Source: an uncultured Blastocatellia bacterium
GTDB taxonomy: Bacteria > Acidobacteriota > Blastocatellia > Pyrinomonadales > Pyrinomonadaceae
Assembly (NCBI GenBank): GCA_946480785.1
Contig: CAMLLD010000104.1
Coordinates: 1 to 15,955, forward strand
Direction of reading: 5' to 3'
DNA length: 15,955 bases
Below the pieces are notes generated by a model. It saw nothing but the letters and a program-made list of their open reading frames with translations. It was not told the DNA's origin and did not search any database. Shown piece after piece: positions 1 to 7,366 of the stretch. The stretch's first letter is position 1; each line of letters begins with the position of its first letter. The translations under genes and the position numbers were made by a program.

Positions 1-55
1 GGTCGCATACCAACTTACACCCTCTTGCTTTTTACACACAGACTTTTACATCACC

Positions 56-60
56 GGAGA
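56..60 (+). promoter_or_regulatory. Shine-Dalgarno site of the DUF885 gene
   Basis: GGAGA lies seven bases before the ATG at 68, normal spacing for a Shine-Dalgarno site. It fixes the start that gives a complete signal peptide. I could not find a convincing -35/-10 pair in the 67 bases before the gene, so its promoter may lie outside the window. Confidence 0.7.
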
Positions 61-67
61 ATCAAAG

Positions 68-1879
68 ATGCGCTTTGGATACCGGCCGTTAGTTGTCGCG
101 CTATTAGTCTGCACTTTTGTGCACGTTGGGTTTGCTCAGACCGTCGCACGTGTTAGCGAGATGCGGGCGGCGATCGAGCGTTACACAGCGGACCGCGGCA
201 GTCTGACGCGCTCGTATCCGGTGGCGATCTCGCCCGCGCGGCGCGCGCGTTTCAAGAAGTTCTATGAGGAGTGGCTGGCGTCACTGAAATCGTTGGACTT
301 CGACGCGATGAGCCAGGAAGGCAAGATCGATTATCTGCTGTTCAAGAACCATCTCGAATATGAGTTGCGGCAGTTGGATATTCAGGCGCAGCAACTCGCC
401 GAGGTTCAACCGCTCGTTCCCTTCGCGAATACGATTATCGATCTCGAAGAAGCCCGCCGGCGTATGGAGCCGATCAATTCAGGCCAGGTCGCGGCTACGC
501 TGACGGAGTTGAAGAAGCAGGTGGACGAGCGCAGGCGCGCGGTTGAAGGCGGTTTGCAAGTGAAGAAGACCGTGGCGAATCGTGCGGTGGCGATGATGAC
601 GTTGCTGCGCATGAGTTTGCGCAACTGGTACACGTTCTACAACGGTTACGATCCGCTCTTCACGTGGTGGAACGACGAGCCTTACAAGTCTCTCGAAGAG
701 TCACTCACCAGTTACGAAACGTCGATTAAGGGGCGGCTGCTCGGGTTTCGCGCGGAAGCGGCGAAGGCTCAGTCCGTCACGACCCCGCTGCCGGGATCTC
801 AGGGCGTTCCAGGCGCTTCAGGCGCGAGGCCTAACGTCGCACGTGCCGGTGACGCCAGCGACATCGTGGGCGATCCGATCGGCCGCGAGGCGCTGCTCGT
901 CGAACTGCGTTCCGAGATGATTCCTTACACGCCCGAAGAATTGATCGCGATTGCCGAGAAAGAGATGGCGTGGTGCGAGAACGAGATGAAGAAAGCGTCG
1001 CGCGATCTCGGTTACGGCGACGACTGGCGCAAAGCGCTCGAGTACGTCAAGAACCTCTACGTCGATCCCGGCAAACAACCCGAGATGATTCGCGACCTCG
1101 CGCTCGAAGCGATCAAGTTTGTCGAAGACCACGATCTCGTCACGGTGCCGGAGCTGGCGAAAGAGAGTTGGCGCATGGAGATGATGACGCCCGAACGCCA
1201 GCTCGTGAGCCCGTTCTTTCTCGGCGGCGAAGTTATTCAAGTCTCGTTTCCGACCAACACGATGGCCCACGAGCAGAAGATGATGAGTATGCGCGGCAAT
1301 AACATTCACTTCGCGCGTGCGACCGTCTTTCACGAGCTCATTCCCGGCCATCACCTGCAAGGCTTTATGGCCGCGCGCAACAAGCCGTATCGTGCGATCT
1401 TCGGCACGCCGTTCTGGACTGAAGGCAACGCGCTTTACTGGGAGTTGTTGTTTTGGGATCTCGGCTTCGCGAAGTCGCCGGAGAATCGAATCGGGATGCT
1501 CTTCTGGCGGATGCACCGTTGCGCGCGCATCATCTTTTCACTCAACTTTCATCTGGAGAAGATGACGCCGCAGGAGTGTATTGATTTTTTAGTGAACCGT
1601 GTGGGCCACGAACGCGAGAACGCGACTGCGGAAGTGCGGCGTTCGTTCGATGGCAGCTACGGTCCGCTCTATCAGATCGCCTATCTGATCGGAGGCCTTC
1701 AACAATACGCTCTGCACAAGGAGCTGGTCGATTCCGGCAAGATGACGAACCGCGTCTTCAACGACGCCCTTTTGCACGAGAACCGCATCCCCATCGAACT
1801 CCTCCGCGCCGCGATTACGAACCAAAAGCTCACGCGCGATTTTGTGACGAACTGGCGGTTTTACGGCGACCCGAAGTAG
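68..1879 (+). CDS. Secreted DUF885 family protein, putative zinc metallopeptidase
   Basis: This 603-residue protein belongs to the DUF885 family, whose members look like zincin-type peptidases. Residues 1-23 form a signal peptide (basic start, hydrophobic core, cleavage near GFA-QT), so the product should act in the periplasm or outside the cell. HELIPGHH spans residues 422-429, and the FWTEGNALYWE segment follows with Glu452. By analogy with gluzincins, His422, His428 (or His429) and Glu452 would bind zinc, with Glu423 as catalytic base; this is inferred from the motif. A Gly/Pro/Ala-rich stretch near residues 237-268 looks like a flexible linker or insertion. The length is normal for the family. 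The start is supported by a Shine-Dalgarno site. The gene converges on the DUF4384 gene across a repeat-filled gap. The substrate is unknown; peptides are the likeliest guess. Confidence 0.93.
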   Translation: MRFGYRPLVVALLVCTFVHVGFAQTVARVSEMRAAIERYTADRGSLTRSYPVAISPARRARFKKFYEEWLASLKSLDFDAMSQEGKIDYLLFKNHLEYELRQLDIQAQQLAEVQPLVPFANTIIDLEEARRRMEPINSGQVAATLTELKKQVDERRRAVEGGLQVKKTVANRAVAMMTLLRMSLRNWYTFYNGYDPLFTWWNDEPYKSLEESLTSYETSIKGRLLGFRAEAAKAQSVTTPLPGSQGVPGASGARPNVARAGDASDIVGDPIGREALLVELRSEMIPYTPEELIAIAEKEMAWCENEMKKASRDLGYGDDWRKALEYVKNLYVDPGKQPEMIRDLALEAIKFVEDHDLVTVPELAKESWRMEMMTPERQLVSPFFLGGEVIQVSFPTNTMAHEQKMMSMRGNNIHFARATVFHELIPGHHLQGFMAARNKPYRAIFGTPFWTEGNALYWELLFWDLGFAKSPENRIGMLFWRMHRCARIIFSLNFHLEKMTPQECIDFLVNRVGHERENATAEVRRSFDGSYGPLYQIAYLIGGLQQYALHKELVDSGKMTNRVFNDALLHENRIPIELLRAAITNQKLTRDFVTNWRFYGDPK

Positions 1880-2047
1880 TGAGTTTGGCCGGCGAGATTT
1901 CTCTTTGTCGCGGAGCATCACCTTCGGCTCACCAGGATTTAGATGGTTTAGTAGCTGGAAATCTGTGCGACACGTTCGTACCAACTGCAATACCCGGGAC
2001 GACGGCTGTGATGAGCAATGGGCAAAAAGCTTTGCAGAAAAACGTGA

Positions 2048-2254
2048 AACGCCGAAGGCGTTAACTAATGCCAGCCCAGGGTGGGAGCGTAGCGACACCC
2101 TGGGGAAAGACCATCAAGACAGCCTGCAACGCTGAAAGCGTTGGCCACGATCTCCAAGCAAGGTTCGCCAACGCTTTCAGCGTTCGCGTGCGCTTTCTTT
2201 TTGGTACCCAGGGTATGAACCCTGGGCTAGAATTCGCGAACTCCTTCGGAGTTC
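2048..2254. repeat. REP/BIME-like inverted duplication of palindromes
   Basis: Six elements are arranged almost symmetrically. The left half holds AACGCC-GAA-GGCGTT (2048-2062), then CCCAGGGTG with CACCCTGGG (2075-2083 and 2096-2104), then AACGCTGAAAGCGTTGGC (2128-2145). The right half repeats the order reversed and complemented: GCCAACGCTTTCAGCGTT (2167-2184, exact complement of 2128-2145), CCCAGGGT-ATGA-ACCCTGGG (2207-2226) and GAACTCC-TTC-GGAGTTC (2238-2254). In both halves the outer hairpin reaches the AGCCCAGGGT element at the same distance. Each outer hairpin has a GAA or TTC triplet as its loop. The whole is a roughly 207-bp imperfect inverted repeat resembling paired REP elements. No transposase accompanies it. 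Confidence 0.85.
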
Positions 2255-2260
2255 ACCTCC

Positions 2261-2320
2261 CACACCTGCGTTCAGCTCTAACACCTGCGGTTCAGATCCA
2301 ACACCTGCGTTCAGCTCAAA
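2261..2320 (+). repeat. Short tandem repeat, about 20-bp unit, three copies plus a remnant
   Basis: The unit ACACCTGCGTTCAGCTC recurs at 2262, 2281 and 2301 with periods of 19-20 bases. The middle copy has one extra G and an A in place of C. A degraded fourth copy (AACTGCGTTCT) starts near 2319. There are no unique spacers between copies, so this is not a CRISPR array. The array sits between the palindrome cluster and the end of the DUF4384 gene. Its function is unknown. Confidence 0.75.
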
Positions 2321-2349
2321 ACTGCGTTCTACGACGAGGAACAAACAGA

Positions 2350-3225
2350 TCACCGCCGATACGAAAGCCGCAGCTTCACGAACATCGAATCGGTCGATTT
2401 CAAACTCGGGCGATAAAACAAAAGCTGTGGGGCGGGGGCGGTGGAGGTTAGGGCGCGGGTGCGCGATTCTTTCTCTTCTTTGGTCCAGGCCTGGCCCACC
2501 GTCGACATCTCCAACTTACCCACACCTGAACCCCACATCTTTTCCCAACTCGCAACTTGCGTCTCACTCAACTTCTGCGCTTTGTCAGTGATCTGCACGC
2601 CTTCGAGCGGCGCCGGTGTCACCAGCACACTCACGACCTCGGCAACGTGGTCGGGACGGCTTTTGCGCATCGTGAAGAACGGCGGCGCGTCATCCTGCGC
2701 AGGAATTTCAAGCAGTCTGCCGGCGCTCACCGAGTTGTCACCACCTACAGTGCGCGTCGTAGGAAAGATCAAGTAAGGCTCGCCTAACGAACCGTCCGCA
2801 TACTGCTCGCGATCGATCACGTAGAGATAACCCGAACGCACCGCTTCCACACTGATGCGCAGTCGATCGCCCTGCGCGAGTTTCGTCGTCGACGAGATGC
2901 GCTCCGGCAACCACTCGGTGGTCGAGTTGTCGTCGTGAACGATCAGCCGCTCGCCCGAATCGGAGCGGTTCGCCGGACGGAGACGCCAAATGGTAACGCC
3001 GACAACCGTGTCGGGGGCCACGTTATCGACAGGCACATTCGGCGTCGCTACACGATAGCGTCCGCCCGGCCGGCGCCGGCTCGCCGTGGGTTTGTTCGCC
3101 GCCGGAATGATGAAAGCGGTGTCCCAAAGTTTTCGCGTGGCTTCGTCCGTCTTTTGGGCCGTGGCCAAAAACGAAGCCGCCACAATGAGGACCAGCATCA
3201 AGAAAAAACTCGTGAGTGACTTCAT
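2350..3225 (-). CDS. Secreted DUF4384 domain protein
   Basis: From the chosen start this is a 291-residue protein. Residues 1-23 are a signal peptide (MKSLTS, long hydrophobic core, ATAQ). A low-complexity basic linker runs to about residue 60. The DUF4384 region covers about 75-200: VVGVTIWRLRP, then GDRLRISVEAVRSGYLYVID and a YLIFPT strand. A conserved tail follows with WEKMW (227-231) and a closing strand. The ATG at 3225 is preferred over upstream ATGs because AAGGAG (3233-3238) lies seven bases ahead and the ATG overlaps the CHAT stop as ATGA, indicating translational coupling. DUF4384 domains commonly accompany CHAT, caspase-like and kinase proteins; the biochemical role is unknown. The module resembles the C-terminal half of the nearby kinase. 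The likely role is binding or presenting a partner or ligand for the CHAT protease in the envelope (inference). Confidence 0.9.
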   Translation of the reverse strand: MKSLTSFFLMLVLIVAASFLATAQKTDEATRKLWDTAFIIPAANKPTASRRRPGGRYRVATPNVPVDNVAPDTVVGVTIWRLRPANRSDSGERLIVHDDNSTTEWLPERISSTTKLAQGDRLRISVEAVRSGYLYVIDREQYADGSLGEPYLIFPTTRTVGGDNSVSAGRLLEIPAQDDAPPFFTMRKSRPDHVAEVVSVLVTPAPLEGVQITDKAQKLSETQVASWEKMWGSGVGKLEMSTVGQAWTKEEKESRTRALTSTAPAPQLLFYRPSLKSTDSMFVKLRLSYRR

Positions 3226-6200
3226 CTCCATTCTCCTTGCATCACAAACGGCGCCCAGTAATAAGGCGACTGCCATTGCGAGGTACGCAGCAGCTCGATC
3301 TGCGCCGCACGCAACGCAGCCGCAGGCGTCTTGCCGTCGCGTAACATGCCCGCGTAAAGACGCTGCATCAACGAGGCCGTCGCTTTGTCGTTAACATTCC
3401 ACAAACTCACAATCACGCGGCGAGCGCCGGCGTACATGAAACCGCGCGTCAGACCTTCGAGCCCTTCACCTTGCACATCTTTGCCGAGACCCGTTTCACA
3501 CGCACTCAGCACGACGAGCTCCGCCGGAAGTTTCAGGTTGTAAACGTCATGCGTGCGCAGGAACCCGTCCTGCGGTTTGCCCTCCGCGTCGTAAAGCGAA
3601 AGCACGATCGCGGAAAGACCAGCGCGCGTCGTGTCGAGATAACCATGCGTGGCGAAGTGAACGTAGCGATACTTGCTGAGTTCGCCGCCGGTAGCGATCT
3701 CGCGATTCGCGCGAAAGTCGAGCGCTTTCAGGTTCGATCCGTTGCGCGCGACGGCGAGAATTTGATCGGCTTCAGTGCGCGTGAAGGGCAAACGTGAAAT
3801 CGAAAGCTGGCCGCCTATTGCTGTTCCAGCGGGAAGATGTTCAAGACTCCGCGTACCGGCTGCGACCGCAGATGTTTCGGCGCTTCTTTTGACTCGCGGA
3901 TCGTTCGTGGAAAAAACGGGATCCGCGATCACGGCGAGCGTTTTCGGCGCCGGTTCGCGATTCGCGAGGTTCTGTCGTTGCACTGCAAACGCCGAAGCCG
4001 ACGACAAGCTCACAACTTCATGGTCCAGGATCAGCGGACGATGATTCGCAACCGGCAACGCAGCAAACGGAACGTATTGCAAAGCGCCATCGGCAACGAT
4101 CACTAAACGTTTATCCTTCAACTCCGCAGCCGCCGGCCCGAGAATCATCCGGCTTAGTTCGGCAGCCGATTGTTGGAACTGAGCGTCCGCCGCAGCGATG
4201 CGCGCGGTGCGCTGCGCCGGTGTTTCGATCGACTTCGAAACGCTGCGCGCAACCAGCGACTCGTACGCTTGCCGCGCAAGCTCCTGAATCGCGTCCTGCT
4301 TCGGCAGCACGTAAGACTTTAGCGAATCCGAGCCGACGAGCCACAGATAACTGCGCTCACTTCCGAGCGCGTACTCGAGCAGCAACGTATCCGGATCGAG
4401 TTGTTGCTGAATCTCTTTCAACCCCAACGGCTGCGGCTGCGTTAGCGCCGCGTACTGCGGACTGCTTTGACGAATCGCCGCCTCTACCTGCTGGTATTGG
4501 TCTTCAAGCGCGCTAATCTCACGCTCCAGGGTCGCGAGTTCCTCACCGCTGTCCTTGCGCAGCTTGAGTTGCAACTCACGTTGTGCTTTGGCGTTCATGT
4601 CGCGCGTGACTTCGCGTTCCTTTTCCAACAACCCCGCGTCCACGCCGCGGCGAATATCGACACGCGCTTCGTTCAATTGCTCCACGAGACTGCGCGCGCG
4701 GCTGCGTTCACTCGCCTGCAAAGCCTCAGCATCAAAGCCGCGCGCCGGCTCCGCCGCGTGCTGTTGCATCAACGCGTCGATGTAAAACTCGTACGCTTTC
4801 TCGATCGACGCGCGATAAGAAGCGCGCAATTGAAGGCTACCAGATCGAGCACGAACGGTTTCTCGCAACGCGAGCGACTCGACGATCCGTTTGCGCGCCT
4901 CTTCCAGGTGGCCGCGCTTCTGTTCCGCCCGCGCGATTCCTTCCAAAGCCATGCCGGCGTTGCTGAGATCGCCGAGACTGCGAAACGTCGCGAGAGCCTG
5001 CGTAAATCGCTCGATGGCCTGGTCCGGCTGGTTCCGCAGATTGAGGGCTTCACCACTATTCATGACCGCTATTGCCTCGCGGCGCAAATTGCCGGCAGCG
5101 TGCAGCGCTTCGATTGCCTGTTGGTGATATTCGATTGCCTTTTGACTCTGTCCCTCTGCTGCGTACGTCATCCCGAATTCGTCGAGCGTCTCGCCTTCCT
5201 GCGCGTGATTGCCGGTTTCGCGTTGCAGCGTCTGCGCCTGGCTGAAATACAGTCGCGCCTTCTCGTATTCACTCAACCGTCTGTAGGACCGGCCAATGTT
5301 CAAGAGCGTGTATGCCTGGGCGTTCTTGTCGGTCCCTAATCGCAGCAGAGTGAGGGCTTGCTGCAGGTAGTCGAGTGCTTTCTCCGGTTCGCCTGAATTG
5401 GCGTAGGCGATACCGATATTGTTGAGGGTGAGCGCGATGTTTTGTTTGCTGTCGAGGGCCTGGTAGATCGGCAACGCCTGCCCGAAGAACTCGAGCGCCT
5501 TCTGCCAGTCGGCCACGTCGCTGTAGATTTTGCCGATGTTGCTGAGCGCGTTTCCTTCAGCTAATTGCCAGCCTCCTGCATGCGCTAACTTGAGTGCTCG
5601 TTGGTAATGATTCAAGGCCTTGCTGATGTCGCCGAGGATGTCGAGCATGCCGCCGGCGTAAGTCAGCGTTCCCGCTTCCAGACGCGAATCTTTAAGGCTG
5701 GCTGAGAGCGTGAGCGTTTGATCGAAATAGTCGAGCGCTTTGCGATAATCGTTCAAGCGGTAATAAGAGATGCCAATGGACAACAAGGTGAGGGCGCGCC
5801 GGTACGTGTTACCCGCCGCCTCAAAGAGCGGCAGTGCTTGTTCGTACTTATCGATTGCCGCACGCTTTGGCGGCGCGCCTTGTTGCACCCGCAGTTTTCT
5901 CGCTTCGTCGAAGAGCACCTGGGCCGCCGCGTGGTCCTTGTCAATCGCGCTCGCATCGCGCAAAGCAACGATCTTTATTTCATAACGTCCGGTAGGCGCT
6001 TGCGCGTTTGGCGCGCGGATGTCAACGCGATACTCGCCGGAAACCGGAGCAACGAGAATGATCGGTTCCGATCCCCAGCGATCGTTCGGGCTGTCGCTCT
6101 CGGTGAGTTGTTTGCCATCGGGACTGAAGACTGCGGTAACGACGTCAACATCCTGTTGCTCGACAATCGCGTTCAGGAATTGACCGGACGTGAGCGCAAT

Positions 6201-6350
6201 TCGATAAGAGTTAGTTTCGCCGCCTTTCAGGTCGCGGGTGACTGCGGCGAGCGCCGGCAACTCCTTCGCTGTTTGTGCAAACACAGACAGCGCAGAGATC
6301 GCCAGCGCCGCTAACAGTCGAACCACAGGTGGAAACAGCCTCTTGTTCAT
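3222..6350 (-). CDS. Secreted TPR-CHAT (caspase-like) protease
   Basis: This 1042-residue protein has a signal peptide (1-25, ending VFAQ) and a beta-sandwich at about 38-130 resembling pre-peptidase C-terminal domains (DVDVVTAVFSPDGKQL, SGEYRVDIRAP). A helical repeat region follows with eight TPR units of exactly 40 residues (about 186-505). Next come helical or coiled-coil segments (about 540-630) and a C-terminal CHAT domain (about 650-1042). The CHAT caspase-type dyad is intact: His902 in HFATHGYLD and Cys951 in LSACETGLG, 49 residues apart. CHAT proteins are clan CD cysteine peptidases related to caspase and separase; the TPRs would bind partner or substrate. Secretion is notable because many CHAT effectors are cytoplasmic. 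The gene lies 47 bases after the duplicated-domain gene and overlaps the DUF4384 gene by four bases. No strong Shine-Dalgarno precedes the ATG. Substrate and activating signal are unknown. Confidence 0.95.
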   Translation of the reverse strand: MNKRLFPPVVRLLAALAISALSVFAQTAKELPALAAVTRDLKGGETNSYRIALTSGQFLNAIVEQQDVDVVTAVFSPDGKQLTESDSPNDRWGSEPIILVAPVSGEYRVDIRAPNAQAPTGRYEIKIVALRDASAIDKDHAAAQVLFDEARKLRVQQGAPPKRAAIDKYEQALPLFEAAGNTYRRALTLLSIGISYYRLNDYRKALDYFDQTLTLSASLKDSRLEAGTLTYAGGMLDILGDISKALNHYQRALKLAHAGGWQLAEGNALSNIGKIYSDVADWQKALEFFGQALPIYQALDSKQNIALTLNNIGIAYANSGEPEKALDYLQQALTLLRLGTDKNAQAYTLLNIGRSYRRLSEYEKARLYFSQAQTLQRETGNHAQEGETLDEFGMTYAAEGQSQKAIEYHQQAIEALHAAGNLRREAIAVMNSGEALNLRNQPDQAIERFTQALATFRSLGDLSNAGMALEGIARAEQKRGHLEEARKRIVESLALRETVRARSGSLQLRASYRASIEKAYEFYIDALMQQHAAEPARGFDAEALQASERSRARSLVEQLNEARVDIRRGVDAGLLEKEREVTRDMNAKAQRELQLKLRKDSGEELATLEREISALEDQYQQVEAAIRQSSPQYAALTQPQPLGLKEIQQQLDPDTLLLEYALGSERSYLWLVGSDSLKSYVLPKQDAIQELARQAYESLVARSVSKSIETPAQRTARIAAADAQFQQSAAELSRMILGPAAAELKDKRLVIVADGALQYVPFAALPVANHRPLILDHEVVSLSSASAFAVQRQNLANREPAPKTLAVIADPVFSTNDPRVKRSAETSAVAAGTRSLEHLPAGTAIGGQLSISRLPFTRTEADQILAVARNGSNLKALDFRANREIATGGELSKYRYVHFATHGYLDTTRAGLSAIVLSLYDAEGKPQDGFLRTHDVYNLKLPAELVVLSACETGLGKDVQGEGLEGLTRGFMYAGARRVIVSLWNVNDKATASLMQRLYAGMLRDGKTPAAALRAAQIELLRTSQWQSPYYWAPFVMQGEWR

Positions 6351-6397
6351 GCTCGTAGCCAGTCTTCCAAACGACCAGCGGCCATGTATTCGCCGTA

Positions 6398-7105
6398 CTA
6401 AGCCGAGGCAGCCGAAGCACTCTCTTCCCCTTCTCCGACGGGGCCCACCCCAGATTGAGCCTGGAACGTGCCATCCTGCTCGTTGGTGATGCTGTCAGGA
6501 TTTGACCAGTGGCCGCACGCCTGCTCGTCGTCGATCACGAATTCAGTAACAGTCCAGTCGATTGAATCATGCGTAAAACTCCAATCCGTGCCGGACGTCA
6601 AGCCGGACTGAAGTAGATTGTCGTGCTTACTGTAGAAGTCGTAGGGACCGCCAGGCGCCGTTGGTACGAAGTAACAATGCTTCAGCTTGTCCTTGTCCGA
6701 CCCGCCCGTCACCATGTTGTCATGAATGAGGATGGCGTCGGCTGGCCGCGTGTCGGCAGCCTCTTTTTTGTCGTCATCGGTGAGATCACCAACACCCGAT
6801 TGAGCTTGAAACGTTCCTTCTGGTTCAGCAGCGTTTTCGTCGATTTGCCAGTGTCCGCACGCTCCGCTTTCGTCAATGTGAAACTTGATCACATGGAAGT
6901 TAAGGTCATCAATGGTGAAGTTGAAATCCTGACCGGACACGATGTTAGCCGCCCGAATCTTATTCCCCGGGGTAAAGAAGTTGTAGACCCCGTCGGGCTG
7001 GTTGGGCGCGTGCTGAAAATAACACTGATGAAGCACTTTCCCGCGTTCGCCGGTAGTAGTGTTGATCGCTATCTTTAGGCTGATGGGGCTGATGTTGTCG
7101 TTCAT
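6398..7105 (-). CDS. Hypothetical protein with two copies of an unknown domain
   Basis: I do not recognise a family for this 235-residue protein. The ATG at 7105 is chosen because AAAGGAG (7112-7118) sits six bases ahead; an ATG twelve codons upstream has no such site. There is no signal peptide or membrane segment, so it is probably cytoplasmic. It contains an internal duplication of about 85 residues (about 22-106 and 139-221). Each copy has the order CYF, YNFF or YDFY, SGxDxxFT, FxID, ACGHW and GTFQAQSGVG, rich in aromatic residues and predicted mostly beta. Cys28/Cys83 and Cys144/Cys197 are equivalent positions. An acidic linker joins the copies, and a Glu/Ser/Ala tail ends the protein. 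It is the first gene of the CHAT operon, so it may be a cytoplasmic partner, inhibitor or sensor for that system; this is guesswork from position. Confidence 0.85.
   Translation of the reverse strand: MNDNISPISLKIAINTTTGERGKVLHQCYFQHAPNQPDGVYNFFTPGNKIRAANIVSGQDFNFTIDDLNFHVIKFHIDESGACGHWQIDENAAEPEGTFQAQSGVGDLTDDDKKEAADTRPADAILIHDNMVTGGSDKDKLKHCYFVPTAPGGPYDFYSKHDNLLQSGLTSGTDWSFTHDSIDWTVTEFVIDDEQACGHWSNPDSITNEQDGTFQAQSGVGPVGEGEESASAASA
6443..7042 (-). repeat. In-gene tandem duplication encoding two beta-type domains
   Basis: Two related coding blocks, about 7042-6788 and 6691-6443, encode homologous domains in one gene. The strongest identity is at the end of each copy, where both encode ACGHW and then GTFQAQSGVG. 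The DNA has diverged enough (AGATTGAGCCTGGAACGTGC against CGATTGAGCTTGAAACGTTC on the plus strand) that this is an old duplication, not a recent copying event. Confidence 0.8.
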
Positions 7106-7111
7106 TGTCGT

Positions 7112-7118
7112 CTCCTTT
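7112..7118 (-). promoter_or_regulatory. Shine-Dalgarno site of the duplicated-domain gene
   Basis: On the minus strand AAAGGAG lies six bases before the ATG at 7105, one of the strongest ribosome binding sites in the window. It decides the start codon in favour of 7105 over the ATG at 7141. Confidence 0.75.
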
Positions 7119-7324
7119 GGTGGGTGGTGTTGTTCACACAAGCGAAACGCCTGTGCTCTGGGCGGCGAACGTGCGCCCTGGCCGGGTTGCGCGTCGCACT
7201 CGTCTCAATTATTAACGCGAGAACTTTTCGAGAAAACCACCAAAATCCGGCCCTGCCGAATGCGTCTGCATTGTGCTGAGAGGGAAAACTAAATCCTGGA
7301 AGAGTCCGGGTTTTGAATGGCCGG

Positions 7325-7353
7325 ATCATATGCCGCGAACCGGCGGAGGTCAA
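7325..7353 (-). promoter_or_regulatory. Sigma70-like promoter for the CHAT/DUF4384 operon, with a long leader
   Basis: On the minus strand TTGACC (7348-7353) and TATGAT (7325-7330) are separated by 17 bases. Each hexamer matches the sigma70 consensus at five of six positions. The site begins 13 bases after the kinase stop codon. Transcription would start near 7318 and leave an untranslated leader of about 210 bases before the ATG at 7105. That leader contains a near-palindrome GGCGAACGTGCGCC (7164-7177, plus strand). I recognise no riboswitch and no independent terminator in it. The promoter implies that the effector operon can be transcribed separately from the sigma-kinase genes. Confidence 0.55.
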
Positions 7354-7366
7354 TCGTGTTTCGTAA

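Larger units (their letters stand above)
1880..2349. other. Gene-free convergent intergenic region with palindromic and tandem repeats
   Basis: These 470 bases lie between the stops of two convergent genes. Short open frames exist here on both strands, but they cross the palindromes, lack ribosome binding sites and resemble no family, so I call no gene. The left part (1880-2047) shows no clear structure. The middle (2048-2254) is a palindrome cluster and the right part (2261-2320) a short tandem repeat. The palindromes could act as a bidirectional transcription terminator for both flanking genes, although none has a typical U-tract. Confidence 0.8.

Noticed and set aside
818..1516. Open frame on the minus strand inside the DUF885 gene
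   Set aside because: It lies opposite the HELIPGHH-containing coding region and has a composition typical of antisense frames in GC-rich genes.
1879..2135. Short plus-strand frames just after the DUF885 gene
   Set aside because: They run through the palindromic repeat island, lack ribosome binding sites and encode low-complexity basic tails.
2261..2330. Possible CRISPR array
   Set aside because: The repeats are contiguous with no unique spacers, and there are no cas genes in the window.
3225..3276. Upstream start for the DUF4384 gene at 3276
   Set aside because: It would place 17 extra residues before the signal peptide and lacks a ribosome binding site. The ATG at 3225 has a good site and the ATGA overlap.
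4467..5339. Long open frame on the plus strand inside the CHAT gene
   Set aside because: It is antisense to the TPR region, whose 40-residue repeats and codon pattern clearly support the minus strand. The antisense product is Arg/Leu-rich with no recognisable domain.
7160..7260. Riboswitch or terminator in the leader of the CHAT operon
   Set aside because: I found only a weak near-palindrome and AT-rich patches, with no stable stem followed by a U-tract and no known riboswitch core.
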